Both the position numbers and the translations under genes were made by a program. The notes beneath the pieces were generated by a model. That model was given only the letters and a program-made list of their open reading frames with translations. It was not told the origin of the DNA and made no database searches. From an uncultured Ruminococcus sp. (GTDB lineage: Bacteria; Bacillota; Clostridia; Oscillospirales; CAG-272): a stretch of DNA of 27,554 nucleotides. How positions within the stretch are numbered: position 1 is the stretch's first letter; every line of letters begins with the position of its first letter. The stretch spans positions 1-27,554 of the forward strand of contig CACZSA010000152.1 of assembly GCA_902783705.1 (NCBI GenBank). The letters are read 5' to 3'. Below are positions 15,562 through 23,623 of this stretch, piece after piece.

Positions 15562-16752
15562 TTATGATTTCTCGTCCTCCACCGCGAATTCCCGCGTGAC
15601 GCCGATCTGCCGGCTGACGGTGAGAAGTCCGTCGAGCCGCCATACGCCGTCCCGGAGCGAGCCGCGGAAGGATTTTTCAAGCAGGACGCCGCCCTCCGTC
15701 TCCTCGCGCACCAGCTGCCGCATCTGTGCCCTTGCCTCCGCCTCAGCATCATCGGCGGTGAGGGTCACGGTCTCAGTCCCGGTCTCGCGCCAGACGGTCT
15801 TCTCCACCCACACAGGGAGCGGCGTGCCGTCCGGAAGGCATATTCGTCCGATTGTATCTATTTTATCATAAGTGGCGGGGTCAAATCCATAGTTTCCGGA
15901 AAGTTTTATGGATTTTTTAAAGATTTTCAGCGAAAAAGACGTCTTTTCCACCCCCGTCGGGCGTCTTTCCACCCGCTCGAGGGGGATTTCGACCGAAAGA
16001 GGCACCGGGACCGACGCCCAGACCTCCCCCGCGGCGTACTCCCAGCGGAACCCGCCGTCCTTCTTCTCGATGACCCCGGAGATCGCGACCTCGCCCGGGC
16101 GAATCACGTCCCCCGCCCGCACCGCCGCCGTGCCCTCGAAGACGTTCACCTCCTCGATCACCCCGCATTCCCCCGCCACGACGTTCGCGCCCGTATGCGT
16201 CCGATCCCCCCGCGCGCCGTCCGCCCAGAGCTCCCGCACCTGTACCCGCGCGACCGTCCCGTCCATGTAGACGGAGAGCCAGGCGATGTCGTTCTGCGCC
16301 GCGACGTAATCCGCGTGGAGCTGGTCGAAGTCGGTCTCCCGCCAATGTGTCCCGATCCCGAAGCCGAGGTCCGCGAGCTGCGAGACGATCGCCGCCTCCG
16401 GGGTCTTGGTGTTCCCCTCGATGCGGATATCCCACACGAGCCCGCCGGAATACCGCAGCCAGACGGCGAGCAGGAGCAGCCCGAGCGGGATCCCCGGCCT
16501 CTCCCGGCAGAACGCGAGCGCGGCGGGCAGCCCATGTCTCTCCCCGATCTCCGCCTCGATCCCGAGGCTTGCCAGGACGAGGGAGGCCCCGCGCACATCC
16601 TCCTCCCGGATCCGCACGGACGTCGTCTCCCCTCTTGTCCGCTCATGCCGGAGCGGGATCCCCGCGCGGAACATCGCGTCGAACACCGCCGTCCGGGATG
16701 CCCGCGCAAAGGTGAATTCCCGCCAGCCCGCAAGGTACGACCGGATCCCCAT
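15562..16752 (-). CDS. yqfD: Sporulation protein YqfD
   Basis: A 396-residue membrane-anchored protein of the YqfD family, made in the mother cell in endospore formers and needed for efficient sporulation. A short cytoplasmic N-terminal part (about 1-88) is followed by one hydrophobic segment (about 88-108, IPLGLLLLAVWLRYSGGLVW), then a large outer domain beginning IRIEGNTKTPEAAIVSQLADLG, resembling POTRA-type repeats. The ATG is one base from the yqfC stop, with GGAGGAGG upstream. A conspicuously AT-rich patch (15841-15940) lies in the region encoding residues about 275-304 and may hold a promoter for the genes downstream. Confidence 0.93.
   Translation of the reverse strand: MGIRSYLAGWREFTFARASRTAVFDAMFRAGIPLRHERTRGETTSVRIREEDVRGASLVLASLGIEAEIGERHGLPAALAFCRERPGIPLGLLLLAVWLRYSGGLVWDIRIEGNTKTPEAAIVSQLADLGFGIGTHWRETDFDQLHADYVAAQNDIAWLSVYMDGTVARVQVRELWADGARGDRTHTGANVVAGECGVIEEVNVFEGTAAVRAGDVIRPGEVAISGVIEKKDGGFRWEYAAGEVWASVPVPLSVEIPLERVERRPTGVEKTSFSLKIFKKSIKLSGNYGFDPATYDKIDTIGRICLPDGTPLPVWVEKTVWRETGTETVTLTADDAEAEARAQMRQLVREETEGGVLLEKSFRGSLRDGVWRLDGLLTVSRQIGVTREFAVEDEKS
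15860..15868 (-). promoter_or_regulatory. Possible extended -10 promoter inside yqfD
   Basis: On the minus strand TGATAAAAT is an extended -10 element in an AT-rich island (24 of 60 bases GC at 15841-15900) inside an otherwise very GC-rich gene. No good -35 box is present at 17 bases, as is common for extended -10 promoters. It could supply vegetative transcription of phoH, ybeY, era and recO, which cannot depend only on a sporulation promoter. Confidence 0.3.
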
Positions 16753-16753
16753 C

Positions 16754-17053
16754 TCACGCCTCCTCCCCGAACGTCACGGAGCAGATCTCCCCGCGCACGA
16801 GGACCGCGCCGTCCGTGAAATCCTCGATCCCGAGGCCCCGCCCCTCGATGACGATCACCCCGCCGTCCGCCGCGAGCGTCACCCGCTCCGGTCCGTATTC
16901 GAGGATCCCGCCGCATCCCGCCGCCTCGATCTCCCGCCGTCCCCGGACGGTGCAGACCGTCATCGGCACGACGGCGTCCGGGGGGATCTCGAGGAGGGAC
17001 GCCAGGGCCTCGCCGAGGGTCCGCCGCCTTCTTCTCTCCTGTTTCTCCGGCAA
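16754..17053 (-). CDS. yqfC: YabP/YqfC family sporulation protein YqfC
   Basis: A 99-residue protein of the YabP/YqfC family, a small beta-rich protein made during sporulation and encoded just before yqfD. Family-like stretches are the basic N-terminus, VVPMTVCTVRGRREIEAAGC, GILEYGPERVTL and VIVIEGRGLGIEDF. The start is a TTG at 17053, with an excellent GGGAGGG ribosome binding site eight bases upstream; no ATG or GTG fits. A sigma-E-like promoter lies at 17088-17117. It overlaps nothing and is divergent from ylbJ. Confidence 0.9.
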   Translation of the reverse strand: MPEKQERRRRRTLGEALASLLEIPPDAVVPMTVCTVRGRREIEAAGCGGILEYGPERVTLAADGGVIVIEGRGLGIEDFTDGAVLVRGEICSVTFGEEA

Positions 17054-17087
17054 TTTTCCGCCCTCCCGCGCATAGAAATACCGTCAG

Positions 17088-17117
17088 ATTCTATTCCGTC
17101 CGCCCCGGACTTTATGC
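17088..17117 (-). promoter_or_regulatory. Sigma-E-like promoter of yqfC-yqfD
   Basis: On the minus strand GCATAAA (17117-17111) and AATAGAAT (17095-17088) are 15 bases apart. They match the B. subtilis sigma-E boxes (about kMATATT and CATACAnT) at five of seven and six of eight positions (taking n as A). The start would be near 17081, close before the ribosome binding site at 17061-17067. No sigma-A boxes are seen here. Both yqfC and ylbJ are mother-cell genes in B. subtilis, which fits. Confidence 0.4.
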
Positions 17118-17128
17118 AAGGAGCCGCC

Positions 17129-18106
17129 ATGCCGCACGCCCGCCGCCTCACCGAGATCCTCCCCGCCGCCCTCGCCCTCCTCGCGCTCATCTCCTTTCTC
17201 CGCTTCCCTGACACGGTCCGGGAGAGCGCAGCACATGCCATGTCCCGGTGCGCCGCCTCGCTCGTCCCCGCGCTCTTCCCCGCCTCCGCCGCCGCGTCCC
17301 TCCTCGTGCGCCGGATGAAGCGCGGCACCGTCCTCACCGTCCTCCTCACAGGGCTTGCCGCGGGATTTCCGGTCGGGGCCGTCTGTGCCGCCGCGCTTTT
17401 CCGTGAGAGACGGATCGGAAAGCGCGACGCCGAGCTTCTCGCAGCTCTCTCCTCCTCCGCTTCCCCGGCCTTCCTCGTCGGCGTCCTCGGCGGAATGTGG
17501 GGCGACGCGCGGTACGGCTGGCTCCTGCTCGCGGCACAGCTCCCCGTCCTCCTCGGCCTCTTCCTGCTCTTCCGCCCGGGGAAGCGCGCGAATCCGGAGC
17601 TCCCCGCGTCCGCACCGTCGTCCTTCGCCCGGGATCTCACGGACGCGATCGGGCAGGCCGGGGCGGGATGCCTTACGCTCACCGCGGCGGTCGTCTTCTT
17701 CTCCGTCGCCGCCTCGGTCGCGGAAAAACTCTGCCCGCCCCTCTCCCCGCTCGTCCGGCTGATCTTTGAATTCTCCGCGGGAGCGGCGTTCGGCGCGTCC
17801 GTCGGCGGGATCGCGGGAGCCGCGCTGTCCGGCGCCGCCGTCGGATTCGGAGGGCTCGCCGTCCTCATGCAGATCGCCGCGCCCATGGGGGAGGCCGGAC
17901 TGTCCGTCAAACCGTATCTCCTCACCCGCCTCGTCCTCGCATCCCTCCTCGCCGCCGTCTCCGCCGCGTGGACCGCCCTTTATCCGATGACGCCCGCCGT
18001 CGACGCGCTCGCACCGATCCCCGCCGTGTCTCCGTCCGTCCTCGCTGCCCTCCTGCTCGCGCTCTTTGTCCTCTCCCTCCTCCGCCGCCCGAAAAACGCC
18101 GCGTGA
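17129..18106 (+). CDS. ylbJ: Sporulation integral membrane protein YlbJ
   Basis: A 325-residue polytopic membrane protein of the YlbJ/nucleoside-recognition (Gate) type, with about eight hydrophobic segments. Typical stretches are the first helix ILPAALALLALISFL, SLVPALFPASAAASLL (44-59) and the glycine-rich TGLAAGFPVGA (74-84), which corresponds to the family's GYPxGA motif. YlbJ is required for spore cortex formation in Bacillus. It is shorter than the roughly 400-residue Bacillus protein. The ATG at 17129 follows AAGGAG by five bases; an open frame continues upstream across the yqfC-yqfD region on the other strand but has no coding character. Confidence 0.87.
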   Translation: MPHARRLTEILPAALALLALISFLRFPDTVRESAAHAMSRCAASLVPALFPASAAASLLVRRMKRGTVLTVLLTGLAAGFPVGAVCAAALFRERRIGKRDAELLAALSSSASPAFLVGVLGGMWGDARYGWLLLAAQLPVLLGLFLLFRPGKRANPELPASAPSSFARDLTDAIGQAGAGCLTLTAAVVFFSVAASVAEKLCPPLSPLVRLIFEFSAGAAFGASVGGIAGAALSGAAVGFGGLAVLMQIAAPMGEAGLSVKPYLLTRLVLASLLAAVSAAWTALYPMTPAVDALAPIPAVSPSVLAALLLALFVLSLLRRPKNAA

Positions 18107-18131
18107 GAGGACGCAAAGTCCCTCGATCCTC

Positions 18132-18160
18132 TTGTATTTCCCGGGAAAATCTGGTAAAAT
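18132..18160 (+). promoter_or_regulatory. Promoter of the threonine aldolase-to-nat operon, with palindromic spacer
   Basis: TTGTAT (18132-18137), a 17-base spacer and TAAAAT (18155-18160) form a good sigma-A-type promoter, again with TGG before the -10 box. The spacer begins with the perfect 12-bp palindrome TTTCCCGGGAAA (18137-18148), which touches the -35 box and could bind a repressor. The start would be near 18167, about 22 bases before the first ATG. Confidence 0.65.
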
Positions 18161-18188
18161 AAAGCAAAACGAATCCCGGAGGCTTCCT

Positions 18189-19238
18189 ATGCTTTCCTTT
18201 GCCAGCGATTACATCGAAGGCGCGCATCCCGCCGTCCTCGAGGAGCTCATGAAAACCAATCTCGATCCCCAGCCCGGCTACGGCGAGGACGAGTACTGCC
18301 GCTCTGCCGCCGAAAAGATCCGCCGGGCCTGCGGTGCCCCTCGTGCCGACGTCTTCTTCGTCTCCGGCGGCACGCAGACCAACCGCCTCGTCCTCTCCGC
18401 GATCCTCTCGACCTGCGAGGGCGTCCTCTCGCCCGTCACGGGACACGTCAACGGACACGAGGGCGGCGCGATCGAATCGACCGGGCACAAGGTCCTCGCC
18501 CTCCCCCACCGGGACGGCAAGCTCGACGCGGAGACTGTGCGCGCTTACCTCGCGGATTTCTATGCCGACAAGGACGGATGCCGCCACATGGTCCAGCCGG
18601 GCGCGCTCTATCTGACGCATCCGACGGAGTACGGCACACTCTACACGAAAGACGAGCTCACCGCCCTGCGGCAGGTCGCCGACGACTATTCCCTGCTCGT
18701 GTTCCTCGACGGCGCGCGGCTGGGATACGCCCTCGCGACGCCCGGCACCGACGTGACGCTCGGGGACATCGCGCAGCTCACGGATTGCTTCTACATCGGC
18801 GGGACGAAGGTCGGCGCGCTCCTCGGCGAGGCGGTCGTCTTCCCGCGCGGGAACGCCCCGAAGCACTTCTTCACGCACATCAAGCAGCAGGGCGCGCTCC
18901 TCGCGAAGGGACGGGTCCTCGGGATCCAGTTCGACGCGCTCTTCACGGACGGGCTGTACCAAAAGATCGCGGAAAACGCCGTCCGTCAGGCTGACCGCGT
19001 CCGCGCGGCGCTCGATGAGCTCGGCATCCCGCTCGCCGTGCCCTCCCCGACAAATCAGCTCTTCCCGATCCTTTCGAACGACGAGGCTGCGGCCCTCTCC
19101 CGTGAGGTCGTCTACACCTTCTGGGAGAAGGCGGACGAGGGGCATTCCGTCATCCGGCTCTGCACGAGCTGGGCGACGAGCGACGAGAAGACCGACGCGC
19201 TCATCGAAGTGCTCCGCCGCATCCTCGGAGGACGCTGA
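18189..19238 (+). CDS. Threonine aldolase family PLP-dependent enzyme
   Basis: A 349-residue fold-type I PLP enzyme of the beta-eliminating lyase/threonine aldolase family; low-specificity members split L-threonine to glycine and acetaldehyde. Visible motifs are FVSGGTQTNRLVL (57-69, phosphate binding), HVNGHEGGAIE (86-96), DGARLG (174-179, the PLP-pyridine aspartate) and GGTKVGA with Lys207 as the Schiff-base lysine. The ATG at 18189 has GGAGG six bases upstream. It is the first gene of a six-gene operon under the promoter at 18132. Phenylserine aldolase or another beta-hydroxy amino acid activity is also possible. Confidence 0.88.
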   Translation: MLSFASDYIEGAHPAVLEELMKTNLDPQPGYGEDEYCRSAAEKIRRACGAPRADVFFVSGGTQTNRLVLSAILSTCEGVLSPVTGHVNGHEGGAIESTGHKVLALPHRDGKLDAETVRAYLADFYADKDGCRHMVQPGALYLTHPTEYGTLYTKDELTALRQVADDYSLLVFLDGARLGYALATPGTDVTLGDIAQLTDCFYIGGTKVGALLGEAVVFPRGNAPKHFFTHIKQQGALLAKGRVLGIQFDALFTDGLYQKIAENAVRQADRVRAALDELGIPLAVPSPTNQLFPILSNDEAAALSREVVYTFWEKADEGHSVIRLCTSWATSDEKTDALIEVLRRILGGR

Positions 19239-19239
19239 C

Positions 19240-19914
19240 GTGGCGGTCTTCGATTTTCTCATCCGCACGAAGGCCGATCTCGTCGACGCCGTCGGACGCT
19301 TCGGGATCGTGCCGCTCTTTCAGAATTCGATCCCCGGCTTCTCGATCGAGGAGCACGTCGCGCCCGAGGCGTGGTTTTCGTCTGAAGAAGGCGTCTGGGA
19401 ATGGAAGGGCCCCGTGATCCGCGAGACCGGGTGCGCCTATGGCAAATTCTTTGAGAAGAAGGCCGCCTTCGTGAGCCGCGAGGTCTTCGCCGATCTCGCG
19501 AACTGGCGAAGGGACGGCTACGACTTCGACGCACGGTTCGACGACGGGCTCGCGTCCTTTGCGGATCAGTACCTCTTCGACCTCATCGACACGCACGCGC
19601 CCATCCTCACGGGGAGCTTGCGTGAGATCGGGAATTACAAAAAGGGCGGGAAAAAGGGCTTTGAGACGGTTCTCGGACGCCTGATGCACGAGTGCTACGT
19701 CGTGATCGACGATTTCGTCTATCTCCGCGACCGGACGGGCAAGCCCTACGGCTGGGGGATCGCGCAGTACTCGACGCCGGAGAAATGGATCGGGGAGGAC
19801 TTCACCGCCGCCGTCTACCGGAGAACGCCCGCGGAATCGGGGGAACGGATCCTCGATCTTCTCGGGGACCTCACCCGCGCGGACGGACGTGCCCTCCACA
19901 GGTTTATGAAATAA
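19240..19914 (+). CDS. AlkZ-related winged-helix-like protein, function unproven
   Basis: A 224-residue protein starting with GTG at 19240, one base after the preceding stop, with GGAGG eight bases upstream. It looks like the Clostridia proteins called AlkZ-related: FGIVPLFQNSIPGFSIEEH, WEWKGPVIRETGCAYGKFF, DFDARFDDGLAS, GSLREIGNYKKGGKKGFE and YGWGIAQYSTPEKW. AlkZ proteins are DNA glycosylases that unhook crosslinks and carry QxQ or QxD catalytic motifs in winged helices; I do not see such a motif, and the protein is about half the usual AlkZ length. Glycosylase activity should not be assumed. It is embedded in a metabolic operon. Confidence 0.65.
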   Translation: MAVFDFLIRTKADLVDAVGRFGIVPLFQNSIPGFSIEEHVAPEAWFSSEEGVWEWKGPVIRETGCAYGKFFEKKAAFVSREVFADLANWRRDGYDFDARFDDGLASFADQYLFDLIDTHAPILTGSLREIGNYKKGGKKGFETVLGRLMHECYVVIDDFVYLRDRTGKPYGWGIAQYSTPEKWIGEDFTAAVYRRTPAESGERILDLLGDLTRADGRALHRFMK

Positions 19915-19926
19915 AAGGAGCCGCAC

Positions 19927-20640
19927 ATGGAATTCAAGGACAAAATCGCCGTCGTGACGGGCGGATGCCACGGGATCGGGCTGGCCTGCGTCCGGGCCTT
20001 CGAGCGGGAGGGCGCACGGGTCGCCGTGATCGACACAAATCCCGCGGCGGAGTTCGTCGGCGACGTCGGGGAACGGGAGGATCTCGAGGCCTTTGCCGCG
20101 CACATCCGCGAGAAGTACGGGCGGGTCGACTGCCTCGTGAACAACGCGCCGCCCCTCATGCGGGGGATCGAAAGCTGCTCCTACGAGGCGTTCGAGCGGG
20201 CGCTCCGGGTGGGCGTCACGGCACCGTTCTATCTCACGAAGCTCCTCATGCCCCTCTTCGGCGAGGGGGCGGCGGTGGTCAACATCTCCTCCTCCCGCGA
20301 CCGCCAGAGCATGCCGGGGACCGAGAGCTACACGGCGGCGAAGGGCGGGATCTCCGCGCTCACGCATGCCATGGCGGCGAGCCTCGGTCCGCGCGTGCGG
20401 GTCAATTCGATCTCGCCCGGCTGGATCGACACGGAATACCGCGTCTATGAGGGTCCGGACGCCGTCCAGCAGCCCGTCGGACGGGTGGGCAATCCGGACG
20501 ACATCGCCGAAGCCGTCCTCTTCCTCTGCTCGCCGCGCGCCGGCTTCATCACAGGGGAAAACCTCACCGTCGACGGCGGCATGACCCGTCTCATGATTTA
20601 TCACGACGAACACGGCTGGACATACCGGCCCGAACAATAA
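19927..20640 (+). CDS. SDR family NAD(P)-dependent oxidoreductase
   Basis: A 237-residue short-chain dehydrogenase/reductase. The cofactor motif is TGGCHGIG (11-18). Asp37, at the end of the second strand, suggests NAD rather than NADP. VNNAPP (71-76) replaces the usual NNAG. The active site is Ser121-123 region, Tyr135 and Lys139 (SYTAAKGG), followed by SPGWIDTE. The substrate is unknown. AAAAGGAG lies before the ATG, 12 bp from the preceding gene, within the same operon. The C-terminal ENLTVDGGMTRLM is typical for the family. Confidence 0.93.
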   Translation: MEFKDKIAVVTGGCHGIGLACVRAFEREGARVAVIDTNPAAEFVGDVGEREDLEAFAAHIREKYGRVDCLVNNAPPLMRGIESCSYEAFERALRVGVTAPFYLTKLLMPLFGEGAAVVNISSSRDRQSMPGTESYTAAKGGISALTHAMAASLGPRVRVNSISPGWIDTEYRVYEGPDAVQQPVGRVGNPDDIAEAVLFLCSPRAGFITGENLTVDGGMTRLMIYHDEHGWTYRPEQ

Positions 20641-20665
20641 ACAATCACGAACAGGAGGACAACCC

Positions 20666-21622
20666 ATGTTCCGTTTTGCCATTATGGGCGCGGGCGGGAT
20701 CGCCAACAAATTCTGCGACGCCGTCTCGCTGATCCCGGACGTCGAGGTCACGGCGATCTCCTCAAAGTCCATCGACCGCGCGCGGGATTTCGCCGCCCGG
20801 CACAACCTGCCCGCTTACTACGACAGCTACGAAAAGATGCTCGAGGAGGAGCGCCCGGACTGCGTCTACATCGCCGTCACGCACGACGCGCACTTCGAGC
20901 TCGCCATGCTCTGCCTCGCGCATGCCGTGCCCGTCCTCTGTGAGAAGAGCATGTTTCAGAATTCCCGCGAGGCCGAAACCTTCTTCGCCGAAGCGGAGAG
21001 GCGCGGGATCTTCTCGATGGAGGCCATGTGGAGCCGCTTCCTGCCGCCCGTCATGAAAGCGCGGGAATGGCTTGCCGCGAGGCGCATCGGACGCCCGGTA
21101 TTCGGCGAGATGTCGATCGGCTTCCGCTCCTCTCCCGATCCCGAGAACCGGATCAACAACCCGAAGCTCGGCGGCGGCGCGGCGCTCGACATCACGGTCT
21201 ATTCCTACGACGTCCTCACCTGGGTTGCAGGTTCTCCCGTCCTACGCTCCTCCGTCGAGGCGACGAAGATGGCGACCGGGGTCGACGACACGGACGCCGT
21301 CCTGCTCCGCTTTGAGAACGGCATGATCGGGGTCTGCCGCTCGACGGTCGCCTGCTCCCCGGACGAGCGCCTCCTCATCGAGGGGACCGACGGACGGATC
21401 GTTCTGCCGCACTCCCACGTCGGGAACGAAGCGTACCTCTACCGCGAAGGCCGCCTCGTCGAGCACTTCATCGACAACGAAACGAAGAACGGCTTCACCT
21501 ACGAGATCGAAGAGGCCGTCCGCTGCATCCGTGCGGGCCGGACGGAGAGCGAGGTCTGCCCGCACGCGATGACGCTCGAATTCGCCCGTCTCTGCGACAA
21601 AATCTTCGAGGAAGCGGAATAA
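20666..21622 (+). CDS. Gfo/Idh/MocA family oxidoreductase
   Basis: A 318-residue NAD(P)-dependent dehydrogenase of the Gfo/Idh/MocA family, which usually acts on sugars, inositols or dihydrodiols. The N-terminal Rossmann fold has GAGGIANKF (8-16) and the cofactor-site motif CEKSM, where most relatives have EKP. The C-terminal alpha/beta domain contains GGGAALDITVYSYDVLTW, the substrate-side region with a conserved Asp. AGGAGG precedes the ATG, and the gene lies 25 bp after the SDR gene. The substrate cannot be determined from the sequence. Confidence 0.92.
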   Translation: MFRFAIMGAGGIANKFCDAVSLIPDVEVTAISSKSIDRARDFAARHNLPAYYDSYEKMLEEERPDCVYIAVTHDAHFELAMLCLAHAVPVLCEKSMFQNSREAETFFAEAERRGIFSMEAMWSRFLPPVMKAREWLAARRIGRPVFGEMSIGFRSSPDPENRINNPKLGGGAALDITVYSYDVLTWVAGSPVLRSSVEATKMATGVDDTDAVLLRFENGMIGVCRSTVACSPDERLLIEGTDGRIVLPHSHVGNEAYLYREGRLVEHFIDNETKNGFTYEIEEAVRCIRAGRTESEVCPHAMTLEFARLCDKIFEEAE

Positions 21623-21663
21623 GCCGTCCCCTCCCCCGCGCGATATCCGAAATGGAGGTTCCC

Positions 21664-23610
21664 ATGACCGAACCCACCGCATCCGAAAAATACCTGCATC
21701 TGCTCGCCCGGGAATTCCCGACTGCGGAAGCCGCCGCCGCCGAGATGATCCGCCTCTCCGCCCTGCGCACCCTGCCGAAGGGGACGGAGTACTTCTTCTC
21801 CGACCTGCACGGCGAGTACGAGTCCTTCTCACGCCTGCTCCGCTCCGCGTCCGGGATGATCCGCACGAAGATCGATCTCGTCTTTGAAAAGAGCCTGTCG
21901 TCGGCGGAGAGAGGGCGGCTCGCCGAGCTGATCTACGCCCCGGAGGAGATTCTGCGCGCAATGGTCCAGTCCGGGGAGATCGACGACGAATGGCGGTCCA
22001 TCACCCTCTACCGTCTGATCCTCGTCTCGGAGGCCGTCTCCGCGAAATACACCCGCGCGGAGGTGCGCAAGAAGATGCCCCGGGCGTACGGCGCGATCCT
22101 CGACGAGCTCCTCAACGTGACGGACGACGTCGACCGGGAGTATTACTATACCGAGCTCATCTCCTCGATCCTCTCGACCGGGATCGCCGACGACTTCATC
22201 GCCGCGCTCTGCTCGATGATCCGGCGTCTCTCCGTCGACCGGCTCCACATCATCGGCGACGTCTTCGACCGGGGGCCGCGCGCCGACCGGATCATGGACG
22301 AGCTGATGACCTACGAGCACGTGGATTTCGAATGGGGCAACCACGACATCAGCTGGATGGGGGCTGCCTCGGGATGCCGCGCGCTCATCGCGAACGTTGT
22401 GCGGATCGCCCTCGGCTACAACAGTTACGACGTGCTCGAGGACGGGTACGGGCTGAATCTGCGGCCCCTCTCCGTCTTCGCCGAGCGGGTCTACGGTGCG
22501 GATCCGTGCGCGGAATTCTATCCCCACACCCTCGACGACGTGATGTACGACACGGTCGAATACTCCCTGACGGCGAAGATGCACAAGGCCATCGCCGTGA
22601 TCCAGCTCAAGCTCGAAGGACAGCTCATGCGGGATCACCCGGAATACGGGATGGAGGAGCGCCGCCTTTTCGAGCGGGTCGATTTCCGCGCGGGCACGCT
22701 CACGCACGGGGGCCGGACCTACGCCCTGCGCGACACCTCCTTCCCGACGATCGACCCGGACGATCCGCTCCGGCTGACGAAGGAGGAAGAGGACCTCATG
22801 CGCATCCTCGCCTCCTCCTTCCACCACAGCGGACGGCTGAATGCCCACATCCGCGCCCTCTATGCCCGCGGCTCGATGTATAAGACCGTGAACGGCAATC
22901 TGCTCTACCACGGCTGCATCCCGCTCAATGAGGACGGCTCGTTCCGGGAGGTGGCGATCGACGGCGAGACCTTCCGGGGCCGCGCGCTCCTCGACCGCCT
23001 CGACACGGTGGCCCGGCGGGCGTATTTCGGCGAATTCGACACGCCGGAGCAGATCGCCGCGCGCGACTACCTCTGGTATCTCTGGTGCGGCCCGGATTCC
23101 CCGCTCTACGGCAAGGACAAGAACGCCTTCTTCGAGCGCACGCTCCTCGGGGACGACGCGGCGGAGCTGAAACGCGAGAACTACGCGCCGTACTATGAGC
23201 TGAGCCGCGATCCGGCGGTCTGCGGGCAGATCCTCGCGGAATTCGGGCTCGATCCCCGGCGCGGGCACATCGTGAACGGACACGTCCCGGTGATCCGCGC
23301 GGAGGGACAGACCCCGGTGCGAGCGGGCGGACGCCTCTTCGTCATCGACGGGGGCATCTCGAAGGCCTACCGCGTCAAGACCGGGATCGCCGGCTACACG
23401 CTCATCTACGACTCCCACAGCCTCCGGCTCGCGGAGCACACCCCGGGCGAGATCACGCCGTCCGTCTCCGTCGTCGAGAAGATGGAGCGGCGCGTGAACG
23501 TCGCGGACACCGACATCGGAGAGGAGCTTGCCACCCGTATCGCCGACCTCTCGGTCCTCCTCGCGGCCTACCGCTCCGGGGAAATCAAGGAACCGGGATC
23601 CTACAACTGA
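21664..23610 (+). CDS. fbp: Fructose-1,6-bisphosphatase class III
   Basis: A 648-residue class III FBPase, the gluconeogenic enzyme removing the 1-phosphate of fructose 1,6-bisphosphate, found mainly in Bacillota. It uses a calcineurin-like metal centre: FFSDLHGEY (Asp, His), IIGDVFDRGP (GDxxDRG), EWGNHDISWMG (GNHD) and VNGHVPV near residue 540. FVIDGGISKAYR is the conserved C-terminal stretch. The length fits the family (about 640-670). I choose the ATG at 21664, with GGAGG five bases upstream; an ATG 12 bases earlier overlaps the ribosome binding site. It is the fifth gene of the operon. Confidence 0.96.
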   Translation: MTEPTASEKYLHLLAREFPTAEAAAAEMIRLSALRTLPKGTEYFFSDLHGEYESFSRLLRSASGMIRTKIDLVFEKSLSSAERGRLAELIYAPEEILRAMVQSGEIDDEWRSITLYRLILVSEAVSAKYTRAEVRKKMPRAYGAILDELLNVTDDVDREYYYTELISSILSTGIADDFIAALCSMIRRLSVDRLHIIGDVFDRGPRADRIMDELMTYEHVDFEWGNHDISWMGAASGCRALIANVVRIALGYNSYDVLEDGYGLNLRPLSVFAERVYGADPCAEFYPHTLDDVMYDTVEYSLTAKMHKAIAVIQLKLEGQLMRDHPEYGMEERRLFERVDFRAGTLTHGGRTYALRDTSFPTIDPDDPLRLTKEEEDLMRILASSFHHSGRLNAHIRALYARGSMYKTVNGNLLYHGCIPLNEDGSFREVAIDGETFRGRALLDRLDTVARRAYFGEFDTPEQIAARDYLWYLWCGPDSPLYGKDKNAFFERTLLGDDAAELKRENYAPYYELSRDPAVCGQILAEFGLDPRRGHIVNGHVPVIRAEGQTPVRAGGRLFVIDGGISKAYRVKTGIAGYTLIYDSHSLRLAEHTPGEITPSVSVVEKMERRVNVADTDIGEELATRIADLSVLLAAYRSGEIKEPGSYN

Positions 23611-23623
23611 CAGGAGAATGACT

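Noticed and set aside
17070..17117. Sigma-F or sigma-G promoter for yqfC based on GCATA and GGAATAGAAT
   Set aside because: The -10 match to the forespore consensus is poor in every register; sigma-E boxes fit better and agree with the genes' mother-cell role.
16406..17128. Upstream extension of the ylbJ frame across yqfD and yqfC
   Set aside because: It is antisense to two real genes; AAGGAG and the first membrane helix place the start at 17129.
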